A stretch of 64,000 nucleotides of DNA from JACDBZ01 sp038233215 (GCA_038233215.1 JBBSML010000004.1:59174-123173); one strand, 5' to 3'; shown: positions 41,872-50,416, counted from the stretch's first letter. The notes: generated by a model not told the origin, from the letters alone. Made by a program: numbers and translations.

Positions 41872-43431
41872 CTAGGTGACGGTCACCCGAATGGTGTGAT
41901 GGCCACGAGCGCCATCGGGCGCCGGCGGTGTCTTCTGATCGGTCTGCGGCTCATCGTCGCCGTCGATGGCCCGCACGCGCACGAGGTGCTCGCCGGCGGT
42001 AGCCTCCCATCGGCGCACGAACTGGACCCACGTGGCGTCTGAGATCGGAGCACTCAGCTCAGCCGGTTCCCAGCCATCCTCATCGATCTGGACCTCGACG
42101 CCGCTCACACCCCGATCGGGTGCCCACGCCACGCCGGCGACCGCAACGGTTCCCGCGGAGACGCGGGCACCGTTACGCGGGACGTCGATCCGAGACTGCG
42201 TCAGGATCGGCGCCTCCTTGTCCCATCCGAGCGGCACCCAGTAGGCGTCGAAGGCATCCAGCGTGGTCAACTCGATCTCGGACAACCATTTCGTTGCGCT
42301 CACGTACCCGTACAGGCCGGGCACGATGAGGCGAGCCGGAAACCCATGGCTTGGTGGCAGCGGCTCGCCATTCATGGCGATCGCCACCAGCGCCTCTCGG
42401 TCGTCCGCGAGCGCCCAGGCCGTGGGAAAGCCAGCGGTGAAGCCGTCCACGGAACGGCCGACGATCTGTGTCGCCGCTGGATCGACGCCGGCACGCTCAA
42501 GAAGGTCCTTGAGGTGGACACCAGTCCACAGCGCGTTCCCGACGAGGCCGCCCCCTACCTCGTTGCTGACGCAGGCGATCGTCACGTACTGCTCGTGCAG
42601 CGGAAGGGCCACGAGCTCGTCATACGTCAGCTCGAACGGCCGCTCGACCATGCCGGTCACGTTCAGACGCCAGCCATCCAGGTCAGGCCTGGGGACCAGC
42701 AGTGCCGTGTCGATGCGGTAGAAGTCCCCGTTCGGTGTGATGAGCGGACTCAGCCCGGGCACGTCCAGCGACCCGTTGGTGGGCGGCGGCGAGGCACTCG
42801 CGGTCGGCTTCGGGATCGACCCGACCTGAGGCGCGCCACCGCTGAGGCGCCCGCGATCGAGCAGCGCTCGGCCTGCGATACCACTCGCTGCCGCGACGCC
42901 GATCACCGCGATGGATGTACCCAGGAACCTCCGGCGCCCCCAACTGGGCATCTCCGCCAGCGGCGCGCGCCCGCGTTCCGCGGCCATGCGCAGGAGGCGA
43001 GTGAGAACGCCGATGGCGATGGCGACCGCCGCTGCGACGACCAGCAATGTCGTGATGGGCTCGGAGAGCGGGTCGCGCAGGCCGGCCGCCAGGAGGAGGA
43101 TCGCCCCGATCGCGATTGCGATGCGCGCCAACCCGGGTCGCGTTCGCGCCAGCACCCCCAACGTGGCCGCCAGCACGAGGGCAACGAATGCCACGAGCAG
43201 GTTGAGGAGCAGCTTGTCGGCTTCGCCGAACAGATCAACGACAAACTGCTTGGCGCCCGGTGGCTGGAGCGCGATGATCAGGTCCCCGACCGCGATGGTC
43301 GGACTGGCCGCGCCGGGAATGATCCCCGCCAACAGCTCCGCGCCACCGAGTGCCGCGGCTCCTGCGGCCAGTCCGGCGAGGGCTGCGGCGCGCCTCGAGG
43401 GCAGCGTGGATTGCGTGGTGGGCATGTTCAT
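41872..43431 (-). CDS. membrane-anchored molybdopterin-dependent oxidoreductase (sulfite oxidase family)
   Basis: 519 residues. Residues 1-165 contain about four hydrophobic spans. A twin-arginine-like SWGRRRFLGTSIAVIGVAA then precedes the catalytic part. The molybdopterin domain shows ITPNGDFYRIDTALLVP, GWRLNVTGMVERPFELTYDEL, the Mo-ligand Cys in TIACVSNEVGG, and LPPSHGFPARLIVPGLYGYVSATKWLSEIEL. A C-terminal Mo-cofactor dimerisation-like domain follows (RIDVPRNGARVSAGTVAVAGVAWAPDRGVSGVEVQID). The enzyme probably faces outside the cytoplasm; the substrate is not clear from sequence. The likely starts are the ATG at 43431 and the one two codons later. Confidence 0.9.
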   Translation of the reverse strand: MNMPTTQSTLPSRRAAALAGLAAGAAALGGAELLAGIIPGAASPTIAVGDLIIALQPPGAKQFVVDLFGEADKLLLNLLVAFVALVLAATLGVLARTRPGLARIAIAIGAILLLAAGLRDPLSEPITTLLVVAAAVAIAIGVLTRLLRMAAERGRAPLAEMPSWGRRRFLGTSIAVIGVAAASGIAGRALLDRGRLSGGAPQVGSIPKPTASASPPPTNGSLDVPGLSPLITPNGDFYRIDTALLVPRPDLDGWRLNVTGMVERPFELTYDELVALPLHEQYVTIACVSNEVGGGLVGNALWTGVHLKDLLERAGVDPAATQIVGRSVDGFTAGFPTAWALADDREALVAIAMNGEPLPPSHGFPARLIVPGLYGYVSATKWLSEIELTTLDAFDAYWVPLGWDKEAPILTQSRIDVPRNGARVSAGTVAVAGVAWAPDRGVSGVEVQIDEDGWEPAELSAPISDATWVQFVRRWEATAGEHLVRVRAIDGDDEPQTDQKTPPAPDGARGHHTIRVTVT

Positions 43432-43496
43432 GGGTCGCGCCTAGGGTACGCGCACGCGTGACGATCGTATGACGGGTACGGCCTGAGCGGCTCACC

Positions 43497-43502
43497 TATC
43501 AT
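43497..43502 (+). promoter_or_regulatory. -10-like hexamer for the threonine aldolase gene
   Basis: TATCAT seven bases before ATG 43510, no Shine-Dalgarno sequence. Confidence 0.45.
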
Positions 43503-43509
43503 CACGCTC

Positions 43510-44559
43510 ATGCCCGCTGACACCATCGACCTGCGCTCGGACACCGTCACGCTTCCCACGCCTCCGATGCGCCGAGCGATGGCCGAGGCCGATGTCGGCG
43601 ACGACCAATACGGCGAAGATCCATCGGTCAATCGGCTCCAGGAGGCGGTTGCCGCTCTCTTCGGCGTCGCTGCGGCGCTCTTCCTCCCGAGCGGAACGAT
43701 GGCCAACCAGGTGGCGCTGCGCACCCTGACCCGACCCGGCGACGACGTGCTGGTTCCGAGCGAGTCGCACATCGTCCTGCACGAGACCGGTGGCGGAGCT
43801 GCCAATGCCGGAGTCCAGTTCAGCGTCATCGGCGCGATGGGCACGTTCGGCGCCGATGCCGTGCGCGCCGCCATCAAACCGGCCGGCCACATCGTCTACC
43901 CACCGACGACGCTGTTGGTCGTCGAGAACACGCACAACCGAGCAGGGGGAATCATCTTTCCGGCCGATGCGCTGCGCGAGGCATTGGGCGTCGCACGAGA
44001 TGGCGGATTGGCGACGTATCTTGACGGCGCTCGCATCCTCAACGCCTCCGTGGCCAGCGGGCAGCCTGCCGCGGCGCTGGCCGCCGGTTTCGACCTCGTT
44101 GGGATGTCACTCAGCAAGGGCCTGGGTGCGCCGGCGGGCTCGATGCTGGCGGGCTCCACTGAACTGATCGCGCGGGCCCACCGCTACCGGCGCATGGCGG
44201 GCGGAGCGATGCGTCAGGCCGGGATCCTGGCGGCGGCTGGGTCGTATGCGTTGGCTCATCACGTCGAGCGACTCGCCGACGATCACGCCAATGCCCGCCT
44301 CCTGGCCGAAGCGCTTCTGCGCGGCGATGACATCGTGCTCGACCTGGCCACGGTTCAGACGAACATCGTGGTCTTCGAGCTTGTCGAGCGGCGCGGCGTC
44401 CCGGACGCCTCCGCCTTCGTCGAAGGATGTCGCAACCGCGGCGTGCTCCTCAATCCATTCGGGACGCGAACGGTCCGAGCCGTCACCCACCTCGGCGTGA
44501 GCGCAGAGCAGTGTCGTGCTGCCGCCAGGGTGATGCGCGCCGTAGCCGATGGCCGCTAG
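43510..44559 (+). CDS. ltaE: low-specificity L-threonine aldolase-type PLP enzyme
   Basis: A fold-type I PLP enzyme that cleaves L-threonine or related beta-hydroxy amino acids to glycine and an aldehyde. The 349-residue protein has TIDLRSDTVTLPTPPMRRAMAEADVGDDQYGEDPSVNRLQE, LFLPSGTMANQVAL, and YLDGARILNA with the cofactor Asp. The PLP lysine is in GMSLSKGLGAPAGSML. The start is ATG 43510, probably on a leaderless mRNA. Its end overlaps the convergent msrB stop by four bases. Confidence 0.95.
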   Translation: MPADTIDLRSDTVTLPTPPMRRAMAEADVGDDQYGEDPSVNRLQEAVAALFGVAAALFLPSGTMANQVALRTLTRPGDDVLVPSESHIVLHETGGGAANAGVQFSVIGAMGTFGADAVRAAIKPAGHIVYPPTTLLVVENTHNRAGGIIFPADALREALGVARDGGLATYLDGARILNASVASGQPAAALAAGFDLVGMSLSKGLGAPAGSMLAGSTELIARAHRYRRMAGGAMRQAGILAAAGSYALAHHVERLADDHANARLLAEALLRGDDIVLDLATVQTNIVVFELVERRGVPDASAFVEGCRNRGVLLNPFGTRTVRAVTHLGVSAEQCRAAARVMRAVADGR

Positions 44560-44981
44560 ACCTGCTCCATCGGCTCGACGGTTTCGGGATCGAGCGTCAG
44601 GGATGCCGAGTTGATGCAGTAACGCAGGCCCGTCGGCTGGTCACGGGCATCGTCGAAGATGTGGCCAAGGTGGCCGCCGCAGCGCGAGCAGTGCACTTCG
44701 GTCCGCTTCATGAAAAAGGCTCCATCGGTCTCGGTCTCGACGGCTTCGGGGTCCTTCGGCTGGTAGAAGGACGGCCATCCGGTACCGGACTCGAACTTCG
44801 TGGCCGCATCGAAGAGCTCATTGCCGCAGCCAGCGCAGCGGTAGACGCCGGCCCCGTGTTCATCCCACAGCGCGCCGGTGAACGCCTGCTCGGTCCCCTT
44901 CTGTCGAAGGACGCGGTGCTGCTCGGGGGTCAGGGTTGCCCGCCACTCCTCGTCGGAGCGGCTCATGCTTTCATCTGTCAT
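44556..44981 (-). CDS. msrB: peptide methionine (R)-S-oxide reductase MsrB
   Basis: Reduces methionine-R-sulfoxide in proteins. 141 residues with both zinc pairs (YRCAGCGNELF and VHCSRCGGHLGHIFDD), SGTGWPSFYQP, and the catalytic Cys in LRYCINSASL. ATG 44981 (MTDES) is favoured because TACGCT (44988-44993) lies six bases upstream; ATG 44966 is an alternative. It is divergent from the alpha/beta hydrolase. Confidence 0.96.
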   Translation of the reverse strand: MTDESMSRSDEEWRATLTPEQHRVLRQKGTEQAFTGALWDEHGAGVYRCAGCGNELFDAATKFESGTGWPSFYQPKDPEAVETETDGAFFMKRTEVHCSRCGGHLGHIFDDARDQPTGLRYCINSASLTLDPETVEPMEQV

Positions 44982-44987
44982 GCACAT

Positions 44988-44993
44988 AGCGTA
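44988..44993 (-). promoter_or_regulatory. -10-like hexamer for msrB
   Basis: TACGCT on the minus strand, six bases before ATG 44981. It is part of a divergent promoter region shared with the hydrolase at 45037. Confidence 0.45.
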
Positions 44994-45024
44994 CGCCCGC
45001 AATCGCCTCGCTGCACTCGCGACG

Positions 45025-45030
45025 TATTCT
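45025..45030 (+). promoter_or_regulatory. -10-like hexamer for the alpha/beta hydrolase gene
   Basis: TATTCT six bases before ATG 45037, no Shine-Dalgarno sequence. Confidence 0.45.
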
Positions 45031-45036
45031 TGACCG

Positions 45037-45552
45037 ATGCAACGGCCGCGCATTCTTCTCGCACCGGGGGCGTCCGGCACGATCGAACGGCTGCGCGAGC
45101 ACGAGCGCGGCCTGACTGCTCGAGGCATGGAGGTTCACCTCGTCGACCTGCCCCGCGGCCGAGCGGAGCGCGCCGTCATCGTCTATCGCCGCGCGCTCGA
45201 GAGATTCAGTGACAACGCACCGATCATCGGCGGACATTCGTTCGGCGGACGGGTCGCCTCATTGCTGACACCTGAGCTGCCGCCGGCGGCGCTGGTGCTC
45301 TTGTCCTATCCGCTCCACGCACCGGGGCGTCAGCCCTCCTGGCAGGAACGGACGGCTCACTGGCCGCAGATCGCCTGCCCGGTGCTGGTGCTCTCCGGCG
45401 AGTCGGATCCGTTCGCAGATCTGACCCTGCTGCGGCGAGCGGTGAAACAACTACCTGAGGGAACCCTGTTCACCTACCCCGGCGTGGGACACGGCCTTGG
45501 ACCTGTGCTCGACGATGCGCTTGACCGCGTGGCCGAATTCGCGTCGCGCTGA
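45037..45552 (+). CDS. alpha/beta hydrolase (TEX30/KANSL3-like)
   Basis: A 171-residue compact alpha/beta hydrolase. It has RILLAPGASGT, the nucleophile elbow IIGGHSFGGRVASLL, then SYPLHAPGRQPSW, SGESDPFADLTL with the acid, and PGVGHGLG with the His. A complete catalytic triad in a cap-less fold is typical of the TEX30/KANL3-like group. Substrate unknown. It is convergent with the DUF4112 gene, one base apart. Confidence 0.88.
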   Translation: MQRPRILLAPGASGTIERLREHERGLTARGMEVHLVDLPRGRAERAVIVYRRALERFSDNAPIIGGHSFGGRVASLLTPELPPAALVLLSYPLHAPGRQPSWQERTAHWPQIACPVLVLSGESDPFADLTLLRRAVKQLPEGTLFTYPGVGHGLGPVLDDALDRVAEFASR

Positions 45553-45553
45553 G

Positions 45554-46051
45554 TCAGCCCAGTGCGCCGGCGATGGCCGCCAGGAGTGAGACCAGGAACC
45601 AGCCCAGCAGCCCCAGGATGATCAGCAAGAGTCCCACGAGCCCCAGCAACACCACCCATTCTCCCCTGGTTGAGGCATCGGGCCGCTCAAGATGCCGACG
45701 GATGAGACCGAGATTTCGCGTGTTTGCCTTGAACCACAGGTCAAATGCATCACCGATGAACGGGATCGCGCCGATGGCGATGTCGACGGCGGAGTTGGCC
45801 AACATGCGGGCGACGATGACGCGCGGCAACCCCAATCTCGATCCTCGCCAGACCACGTACAAGCTGATACCACCGCTCACCAGATCCCCCACCACCGGCA
45901 CGAATCCAATGAGAGCGTCGATGCCGAACCGCCGGCCGCCAGTCCCCGGCACGGGAATGCTGTTGTCAAGCAACCATGCGAGCGTCTCGACCTCCGCCAA
46001 TCCGCGCGGCTGACTGTCCCGGGAGCGTTGGGGTCGTGTCATGCGAGTCAT
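45554..46051 (-). CDS. DUF4112 domain membrane protein
   Basis: About 165 residues with the DUF4112 core: ALIGFVPVVGDLVSGGISLYVVWRGSRLGLPRVIVARMLANSAVDIAIGAIPFIGDAFDLWFKANTRNLGLI. A strongly hydrophobic C-terminal span follows (about 130-160). The start is uncertain: ATG 46051, ATG 46042 or ATG 46120 in one frame. Family function is unknown. Confidence 0.85.
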   Translation of the reverse strand: MTRMTRPQRSRDSQPRGLAEVETLAWLLDNSIPVPGTGGRRFGIDALIGFVPVVGDLVSGGISLYVVWRGSRLGLPRVIVARMLANSAVDIAIGAIPFIGDAFDLWFKANTRNLGLIRRHLERPDASTRGEWVVLLGLVGLLLIILGLLGWFLVSLLAAIAGALG

Positions 46052-46163
46052 CGGCTCAGCGAATGCACGAGTAGTGCCTCGTGCCGGTCTACGACGATTG
46101 ACGTAGGTGCCCTGCGCCAATCCGACCTGTCAACAGAGGTCGACGATCGCGACACTCTCGGTC

Positions 46164-46616
46164 ATGAACGCCATCCCCACAGTCACGTTCCAGCACGGGC
46201 CCCCCGGCCTCACATCGGGGCGAGCCGTGAGTCTCGGCATCCTTCGAACGCTCATGATCGGGGAGGCTGCACTGGCCCTGGTCCTGGCCATCGGGCTGAG
46301 CATCATTGCTTCGGCGCTCAACGAATCCCTGGGCGGCGCCCTGGGCCGGAGCACGGAACAGAGCGTGCGCTTTGCTGCGGGGTTCTCGATGCTGTTCGCA
46401 ATAGCCGCGGCCGTCGCATCCTGGGGTGTCCGCCGACACCGCGCGTGGTCGTGGACACTCGCCGCGCTCCTCCAGCTGGTCCTCGCCATCGGAACAGGTT
46501 TCGCCGTTGTGACCGCGGTGTGGCATCCCGCCTACCTGCTCGGCTTCGGGCTCGCCACAGTCGTCATGCTGGTCCTCTCCACAGCGTCGGTGCGGCGCGC
46601 CCTCGGCCAGGAATGA
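46164..46616 (+). CDS. hypothetical four-span membrane protein
   Basis: 150 residues with hydrophobic helices at about 23-47, 68-84, 92-112 and 115-137 and short basic loops (RRHRAWSW). No family recognised. ATG 46164 is chosen because GACACT lies seven bases before it and the reading frame turns hydrophobic soon afterwards; the frame is open from 46107. It is followed 46 bases later by the SH3-like lipoprotein gene. Confidence 0.68.
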   Translation: MNAIPTVTFQHGPPGLTSGRAVSLGILRTLMIGEAALALVLAIGLSIIASALNESLGGALGRSTEQSVRFAAGFSMLFAIAAAVASWGVRRHRAWSWTLAALLQLVLAIGTGFAVVTAVWHPAYLLGFGLATVVMLVLSTASVRRALGQE

Positions 46617-46650
46617 GCTTCGCGGCGTAAACCGTCGCACATTGAGCAGC

Positions 46651-46656
46651 TACGCT
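46651..46656 (+). promoter_or_regulatory. -10-like hexamer for the SH3-like lipoprotein gene
   Basis: TACGCT six bases before GTG 46663. Confidence 0.4.
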
Positions 46657-46662
46657 GATGCG

Positions 46663-47472
46663 GTGGAGATGCTGCGAGGGTCGGTCGGACTGCTCCTGAC
46701 GTTGGCCCTCTCTGCTTGCACGCTCCCGCAGATCAGTTCGCCGACGCCCAGGCCCACGCTGTCGCCGACCCCAACTCCATCTCCGACACCAAGTGATGCC
46801 CCCGCGCCCTCGCTGGCCGCGTCACCGACTCGGCCGCCGGCCATTCCGGACTTCGAGGCCGGCGAGATTGTGGTCACCACCATCGACGGGCTGCGGGTCA
46901 GGAGCCTGCCCGGGGTGGACCGGCCGGTGGTCACCGGATTGCTGCCTCTGGGCTTCGAGCTGGAGGTGGTGATGGGCCCGATCCCGATCGAAGACATCGG
47001 CTGGTACCTCGTCACTGATGCGGACGAGCGTGAACCTGATTTCAGCGAGGGTTGGGTGTCGGCTGGATCCGCGTCGGATCCACTCCTGACGGCCACTGGC
47101 CGCCTCGACGAAGGCTCACCGTATGTGGCGTCCATGGCTCAGACGGGTGATGCCGAGCAGGGACCGATCGCCATCGGCGAAGGCGATCACGCCATTCGCT
47201 GGGTCGCCCTGGATCCGGAACGCGCGCGCTGCTCGTTCGCCGTCTCGTTCACGCCCGCCGGAGGCGGCGATTCGGTACCGGCGATTCGAGCGACAATCGG
47301 GACCGGCGTTGACCGTGGCACGCTTCAGCCCCAATCGCTTGCCGCCCTGAACCTCAACGAGCCGGTCTTCGCCGTGGTGACATCCGACTGTGCCTGGGCA
47401 CTCGTCATCACGAGCATCCCACCTGATGCCTCATCACCGGCCGGGTCACCCAGCCCATCGCCGTCGCCCTGA
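46663..47472 (+). CDS. lipoprotein with Pro-rich stalk and SH3-like domain
   Basis: About 269 residues. The start GTG 46663 (VEMLRGSVGLLLTLALSAC) places a good lipobox, LSAC, near residue 19. A TPSPTPSP-type stalk (about 28-60) follows. An SH3-like segment comes next: IVVTTIDGLRVRSLPGVDRPVVTGLLPLGFELEVV, with WYLV and GWVSA, as in bacterial SH3b domains. The last 115 residues have no recognised domain and end in another Pro/Ser tail. The GTG is preceded by TACGCT at six bases; ATG 46669 is the alternative. A cell-wall-binding surface role is plausible. Confidence 0.82.
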   Translation: MEMLRGSVGLLLTLALSACTLPQISSPTPRPTLSPTPTPSPTPSDAPAPSLAASPTRPPAIPDFEAGEIVVTTIDGLRVRSLPGVDRPVVTGLLPLGFELEVVMGPIPIEDIGWYLVTDADEREPDFSEGWVSAGSASDPLLTATGRLDEGSPYVASMAQTGDAEQGPIAIGEGDHAIRWVALDPERARCSFAVSFTPAGGGDSVPAIRATIGTGVDRGTLQPQSLAALNLNEPVFAVVTSDCAWALVITSIPPDASSPAGSPSPSPSP

Positions 47473-47491
47473 GCCGCGAGAAGGTCTGACC

Positions 47492-48019
47492 CTAGTTCAG
47501 CTGGCCGTTACCGCGGGGGCAGAAATGGCCCTGCGGATCCAACGGCTGGCCACAGAATGGACAGGCCGGGCGGCCGGACCCGATAAGCGCGTGGGCGCGA
47601 CGCACGAACGCGCGGGCCTCCGGCGCATTGATCCGAATGCGAAGCAGATCTGGCCCCTGTTCAGCATCGTCGGGCAGCTCCACGTAGTCGCCGTCCTCCG
47701 TTGGCGTCTGCGCCTCGATCATCACCGCATCGGTGGCGGCATCCCAGGCCAGTGCCATCGCGCCCACGCGGAAGAGCTCGACGACGGGTTCCTCGAGCGG
47801 GAGCTCGTCAACGGTGGCGGCGTCCGCAGGCGCCTCGACCGTGTCGAGCAGGTCATCGAGCCGTTGAGCGAGGGCCGCGACCTGGACCTTTTCGAGTCCG
47901 ACGCTGATCAATGCGCCGCCTTTTCGGGCCTGGAGGAAGAAGGCTCGATCCCCCGGCTCACCGAGCGTTCCGGCGAGGAATCGATCCGGGGCATCAAAGA
48001 TGAAGAGTCGTCGTGTCAT
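47492..48019 (-). CDS. DUF3090 family protein with C-terminal zinc ribbon
   Basis: 175 residues starting TRRLFIFDAPDRFLAGTLGEPGDRAFFLQARKG and ending in a zinc-ribbon-like CPFCGQPLDPQGHFCPRGNG. This is the conserved DUF3090/TIGR03847 protein known from Actinomycetota and Chloroflexota. There it usually lies with a histidine-phosphatase-like protein and an SCO1664-family protein; neither is here. ATG 48019 has TAGGAT (48027-48032) seven bases upstream. Function unknown. Confidence 0.9.
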   Translation of the reverse strand: MTRRLFIFDAPDRFLAGTLGEPGDRAFFLQARKGGALISVGLEKVQVAALAQRLDDLLDTVEAPADAATVDELPLEEPVVELFRVGAMALAWDAATDAVMIEAQTPTEDGDYVELPDDAEQGPDLLRIRINAPEARAFVRRAHALIGSGRPACPFCGQPLDPQGHFCPRGNGQLN

Positions 48020-48026
48020 CGAACTC

Positions 48027-48032
48027 ATCCTA
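48027..48032 (-). promoter_or_regulatory. -10-like hexamer for the DUF3090 gene
   Basis: TAGGAT on the minus strand seven bases before ATG 48019, no Shine-Dalgarno sequence. Confidence 0.45.
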
Positions 48033-48100
48033 GCGCGTGCGGACCCGGTACAGTTCCGGTGCCGATGAGCACCAGAGCCGCCCCGAGGTGAACTGACCGA

Positions 48101-48685
48101 ATGCGACAGCGGTTCCGTCCCCTGCGCTCGCGTGTGATGGCGCATCGACCAGGCGCTGATGGCGGAGGAACGCGCTCGTTTTGGGTCTGGGGTTTCATTG
48201 CCGCCGCGCTCCTGGTCGGCGGAGCGGTCCTCGCATCTCAACTCGTGAGACGCGACGACGATGAGATTCTGCTGGATCCCTCGCCCTCAGGATCAGCTGG
48301 GTCAAAGACGGTGGCCATCACGTTCGGGACGGCACTCGACCCTGCGACGAACGAGGTCGCCGCGGACGCGCGCACCGACCGATTCAGCGAAAGCGATGCA
48401 TTCGTGTATTCAGTCCCGGTCGCGGGGACAGTCCCCGATGCCGTCTACGTCGAAGTGCGGCTCGCCGGAGACGTGTCGGCGGCACCGGTCCAGGATCCGG
48501 TCGACCCACAGCAGGTCACGACGACGAATGCCATCTCGTTCAGCGTCCCTGCCGCCGCTCTGCTGGCGGACTTCGGCGCGGGTCAGTTCCGAATGCTCAT
48601 CTATGCCGATCCGGCCGCCGAGCCGATTGCCGAGGGGATATTCACGCTCATCGAACCGGACGCGACCCCGACCCAAAGTCCGTAA
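48101..48685 (+). CDS. membrane-anchored hypothetical protein
   Basis: 194 residues: a basic N-terminus, one membrane span (about 26-48, FWVWGFIAAALLVGGAVLASQL), then an extracytoplasmic beta-rich domain (about 70-185). The domain includes KTVAITFGTALDPATNEVAA and VYVEVRLAGDV. No family recognised. It starts at ATG 48101 with GAGGTGA upstream. It is divergent from the DUF3090 gene and followed by a strong hairpin at 48711-48741. Confidence 0.7.
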   Translation: MRQRFRPLRSRVMAHRPGADGGGTRSFWVWGFIAAALLVGGAVLASQLVRRDDDEILLDPSPSGSAGSKTVAITFGTALDPATNEVAADARTDRFSESDAFVYSVPVAGTVPDAVYVEVRLAGDVSAAPVQDPVDPQQVTTTNAISFSVPAAALLADFGAGQFRMLIYADPAAEPIAEGIFTLIEPDATPTQSP

Positions 48686-48710
48686 TAACAAACTCCGCAA
48701 TAACGAGGAA

Positions 48711-48741
48711 GGGATCGGAGACGTGCCCCATCTCCGATCCC
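48711..48741 (+). terminator. strong convergent terminator hairpin
   Basis: A perfect 11-bp stem (GGGATCGGAGA paired with TCTCCGATCCC) with a nine-base loop. It lies between the convergent membrane-protein gene and the XRE-TPR regulator. No T-run follows on either strand. Confidence 0.65.
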
Positions 48742-48814
48742 AGGTGGCAAGTCGGCGTGCCCTCCGACTCGTCTACGGCACAGCCTAAGGTCTCCGGACT
48801 ACACCTGTCAACAC

Positions 48815-50113
48815 TTAATTGACCGCGAGTGCCTCACTGCTGAGCTCATAGGCGCCCCGGTGGTCGCCCGCGGCAGCGCGCAGGTCGGCCCATTCCCGCA
48901 GGATCTCCCGAAGCCGATGCGGCACGCGACTCGACCGCGCCACGTCAACCGCCTCAGCGAACTGCCGTTCCGCCTCAACCGTCTGACCGTCCACACGGCG
49001 GGCGCGCGCTGCGGTGAGCATCGCAGCGAGGCTGGCAAGCTGGTTTCCGCTGCGCTCCGCGTAGACGCGGGCGTCGGCGGCCAGGCGCAGGGCCTCGGCC
49101 GCATCGCCGGACGCCAGGGCGATCTGGGCCTCGGTATCGGCGACCGCCGCCATCCAGCGTTCGTCGCCGGTCGTCTCGATCTGCATTCGCGCATCGCTCG
49201 CCAGCTCGCGGGCGCGTTCGACCTGGCCGGTCGCCAGGTAGGCGAGCGCGAGATCGTTCTCGATCCGAGCTGACTCGAAGATTGCGCCAGCGGCACGGTA
49301 CAGCGCCATTCCCTGGGTCCCGGCGCGAATCGCCGCCTCGAAATCGCCGACCTCTCGATATCCGATGGCGAGGTTGAAGAGGAATGCGGCCCGACGCCGA
49401 TCATCGAGATCCGCCGCCTGGCCACGGGCCTCTTCGAGGTAGGAGAGCGCACGCGGGGCCTGACCGGCGCGCGACTCAACGGCCGCCAGCGAGGTGAGCA
49501 GGCGCATCTCGAAGTCGGGCTCGACATTCAGGCCGGCACGCACCTGCTCAAGGAGAGCGGTCAGCAGACTCCGGGCATCGGGTTCATTGTCCGACTGATA
49601 GAGGCCGTAGGCGAGCCAGTACCGCGCAAGCGCCGAATCTGCGACCCGGGAAGCCTGGCCGTAGAGACGAGCAGCCTCGGTTGCGGCGGCAACCGTCTCC
49701 TTGCCGCGATCCAGGCGCGCCAGCGCCTCGGCGAGACCGCGCAGGAGGTCCGCGCGCGAGCTCTCATCCGTCGAATCCTCGAGAAGGGCGCGGTATCCGT
49801 CGACCGCCTCCTGCCAGTCCCCGGCCGCGAGCTGCATGTCGACTTCGAGGCGGGTCCACACCGGATGGCTCTCGTCGATGAAGTGGCTCGGGGGCAGGCT
49901 GAGCCGTCCGGCGATGTGATTCAGGGCGACCATCGACGGGCGTGCAATACCCGTCTCGAGGGCACTGACGTAGGCCTTGGTGTACCGATCTCCGGCGAGC
50001 TGCTGCTGCGTGAGTCCGGCACGGTGGCGAGCCTCGCGAATGCGCTGGCCGATGCGGTGCGCCAGCTCGCGATCCCTCTCGGTCGCGCGCGCGCTGGTCT
50101 TGGTGCGTGGCAT
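48815..50113 (-). CDS. XRE-family regulator with TPR sensor domain (RRNPP-like architecture)
   Basis: 432 residues. The N-terminal helix-turn-helix (about 15-75) reads LAHRIGQRIREARHRAGLTQQQLAGDRYTKAYVSALETGIARPS. The rest (about 90-432) is all helical, with at least six to seven TPR units such as LRGLAEALARLDRGKETVAAATEAARLYGQ and FNLAIGYREVGDFEAAIRAGTQGMALYR. This is the domain order of RRNPP regulators, whose TPR groove binds a short signal peptide. ATG 50113 has TACACT six bases upstream and no Shine-Dalgarno sequence; the longer frame to 50164 is disfavoured. A divergent 41-codon secreted-peptide gene faces it across a 177-base gap containing an inverted repeat. Peptide sensing is inferred, not shown. 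Confidence 0.88.
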   Translation of the reverse strand: MPRTKTSARATERDRELAHRIGQRIREARHRAGLTQQQLAGDRYTKAYVSALETGIARPSMVALNHIAGRLSLPPSHFIDESHPVWTRLEVDMQLAAGDWQEAVDGYRALLEDSTDESSRADLLRGLAEALARLDRGKETVAAATEAARLYGQASRVADSALARYWLAYGLYQSDNEPDARSLLTALLEQVRAGLNVEPDFEMRLLTSLAAVESRAGQAPRALSYLEEARGQAADLDDRRRAAFLFNLAIGYREVGDFEAAIRAGTQGMALYRAAGAIFESARIENDLALAYLATGQVERARELASDARMQIETTGDERWMAAVADTEAQIALASGDAAEALRLAADARVYAERSGNQLASLAAMLTAARARRVDGQTVEAERQFAEAVDVARSSRVPHRLREILREWADLRAAAGDHRGAYELSSEALAVN

Positions 50114-50119
50114 TGCCGG

Positions 50120-50125
50120 AGTGTA
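50120..50125 (-). promoter_or_regulatory. -10-like hexamer for the XRE-TPR regulator
   Basis: TACACT on the minus strand six bases before ATG 50113. It lies within a few bases of the left operator arm (50129-50136). Confidence 0.5.
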
Positions 50126-50128
50126 CAC

Positions 50129-50167
50129 CGATTGGCAAGCCTCTTTTGACTCGCAGTGCGCCAATCG
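50129..50167. promoter_or_regulatory. candidate operator, separated 8-bp inverted repeat
   Basis: CGATTGGC (50129-50136) and its exact reverse complement GCCAATCG (50160-50167), with centres 31 bases apart (close to three helical turns). The left arm sits just upstream of the regulator -10 hexamer. The right arm lies beside a possible plus-strand promoter (TTGACT at 50146-50151 and TACTCC at 50168-50173). A dimeric regulator bound here could control both divergent genes. Confidence 0.55.
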
Positions 50168-50290
50168 TACTCCCCCCGATCATGACACCCGGACCGACGG
50201 GTCATTGTCCGTTTGTGCCGACGGGGCGAGGGTGCCTGTGCGCGACCCTTTCATGGATGAAGCGGCCGCAGCACGCAAGGAGAGAGATCA

Positions 50291-50416
50291 ATGCAGACCA
50301 ACCGAATGATTCGCTCGCTCGTGGTCGCCGGAACGACGGCGGCGCTGAGCATCCTCACCATCGTCTCGGCCGTCATGGCGGTCACCGGGGGCGGCGACTT
50401 CCCACGCGTGCGGTAG
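50291..50416 (+). CDS. 41-residue pro-peptide-like small protein, divergent from XRE-TPR regulator
   Basis: A short gene with every sign of being real. AAGGAG ends about nine bases before ATG 50291, the frame is intact to TAG 50416, and a strong hairpin overlaps the stop. The product starts MQTNRMIRS (positive), continues with a hydrophobic core of about 20 residues ending in SAVMA, and ends VTGGGDFPRVR. V-M-A matches the -3/-1 rule for signal peptidase I, so cleavage would release an 11-residue C-terminal peptide. Adjacent to an XRE-TPR regulator, this resembles the pro-peptide gene of a quorum-sensing pair. A small membrane protein of another kind is the alternative. I recognise no family. 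Confidence 0.65.
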   Translation: MQTNRMIRSLVVAGTTAALSILTIVSAVMAVTGGGDFPRVR

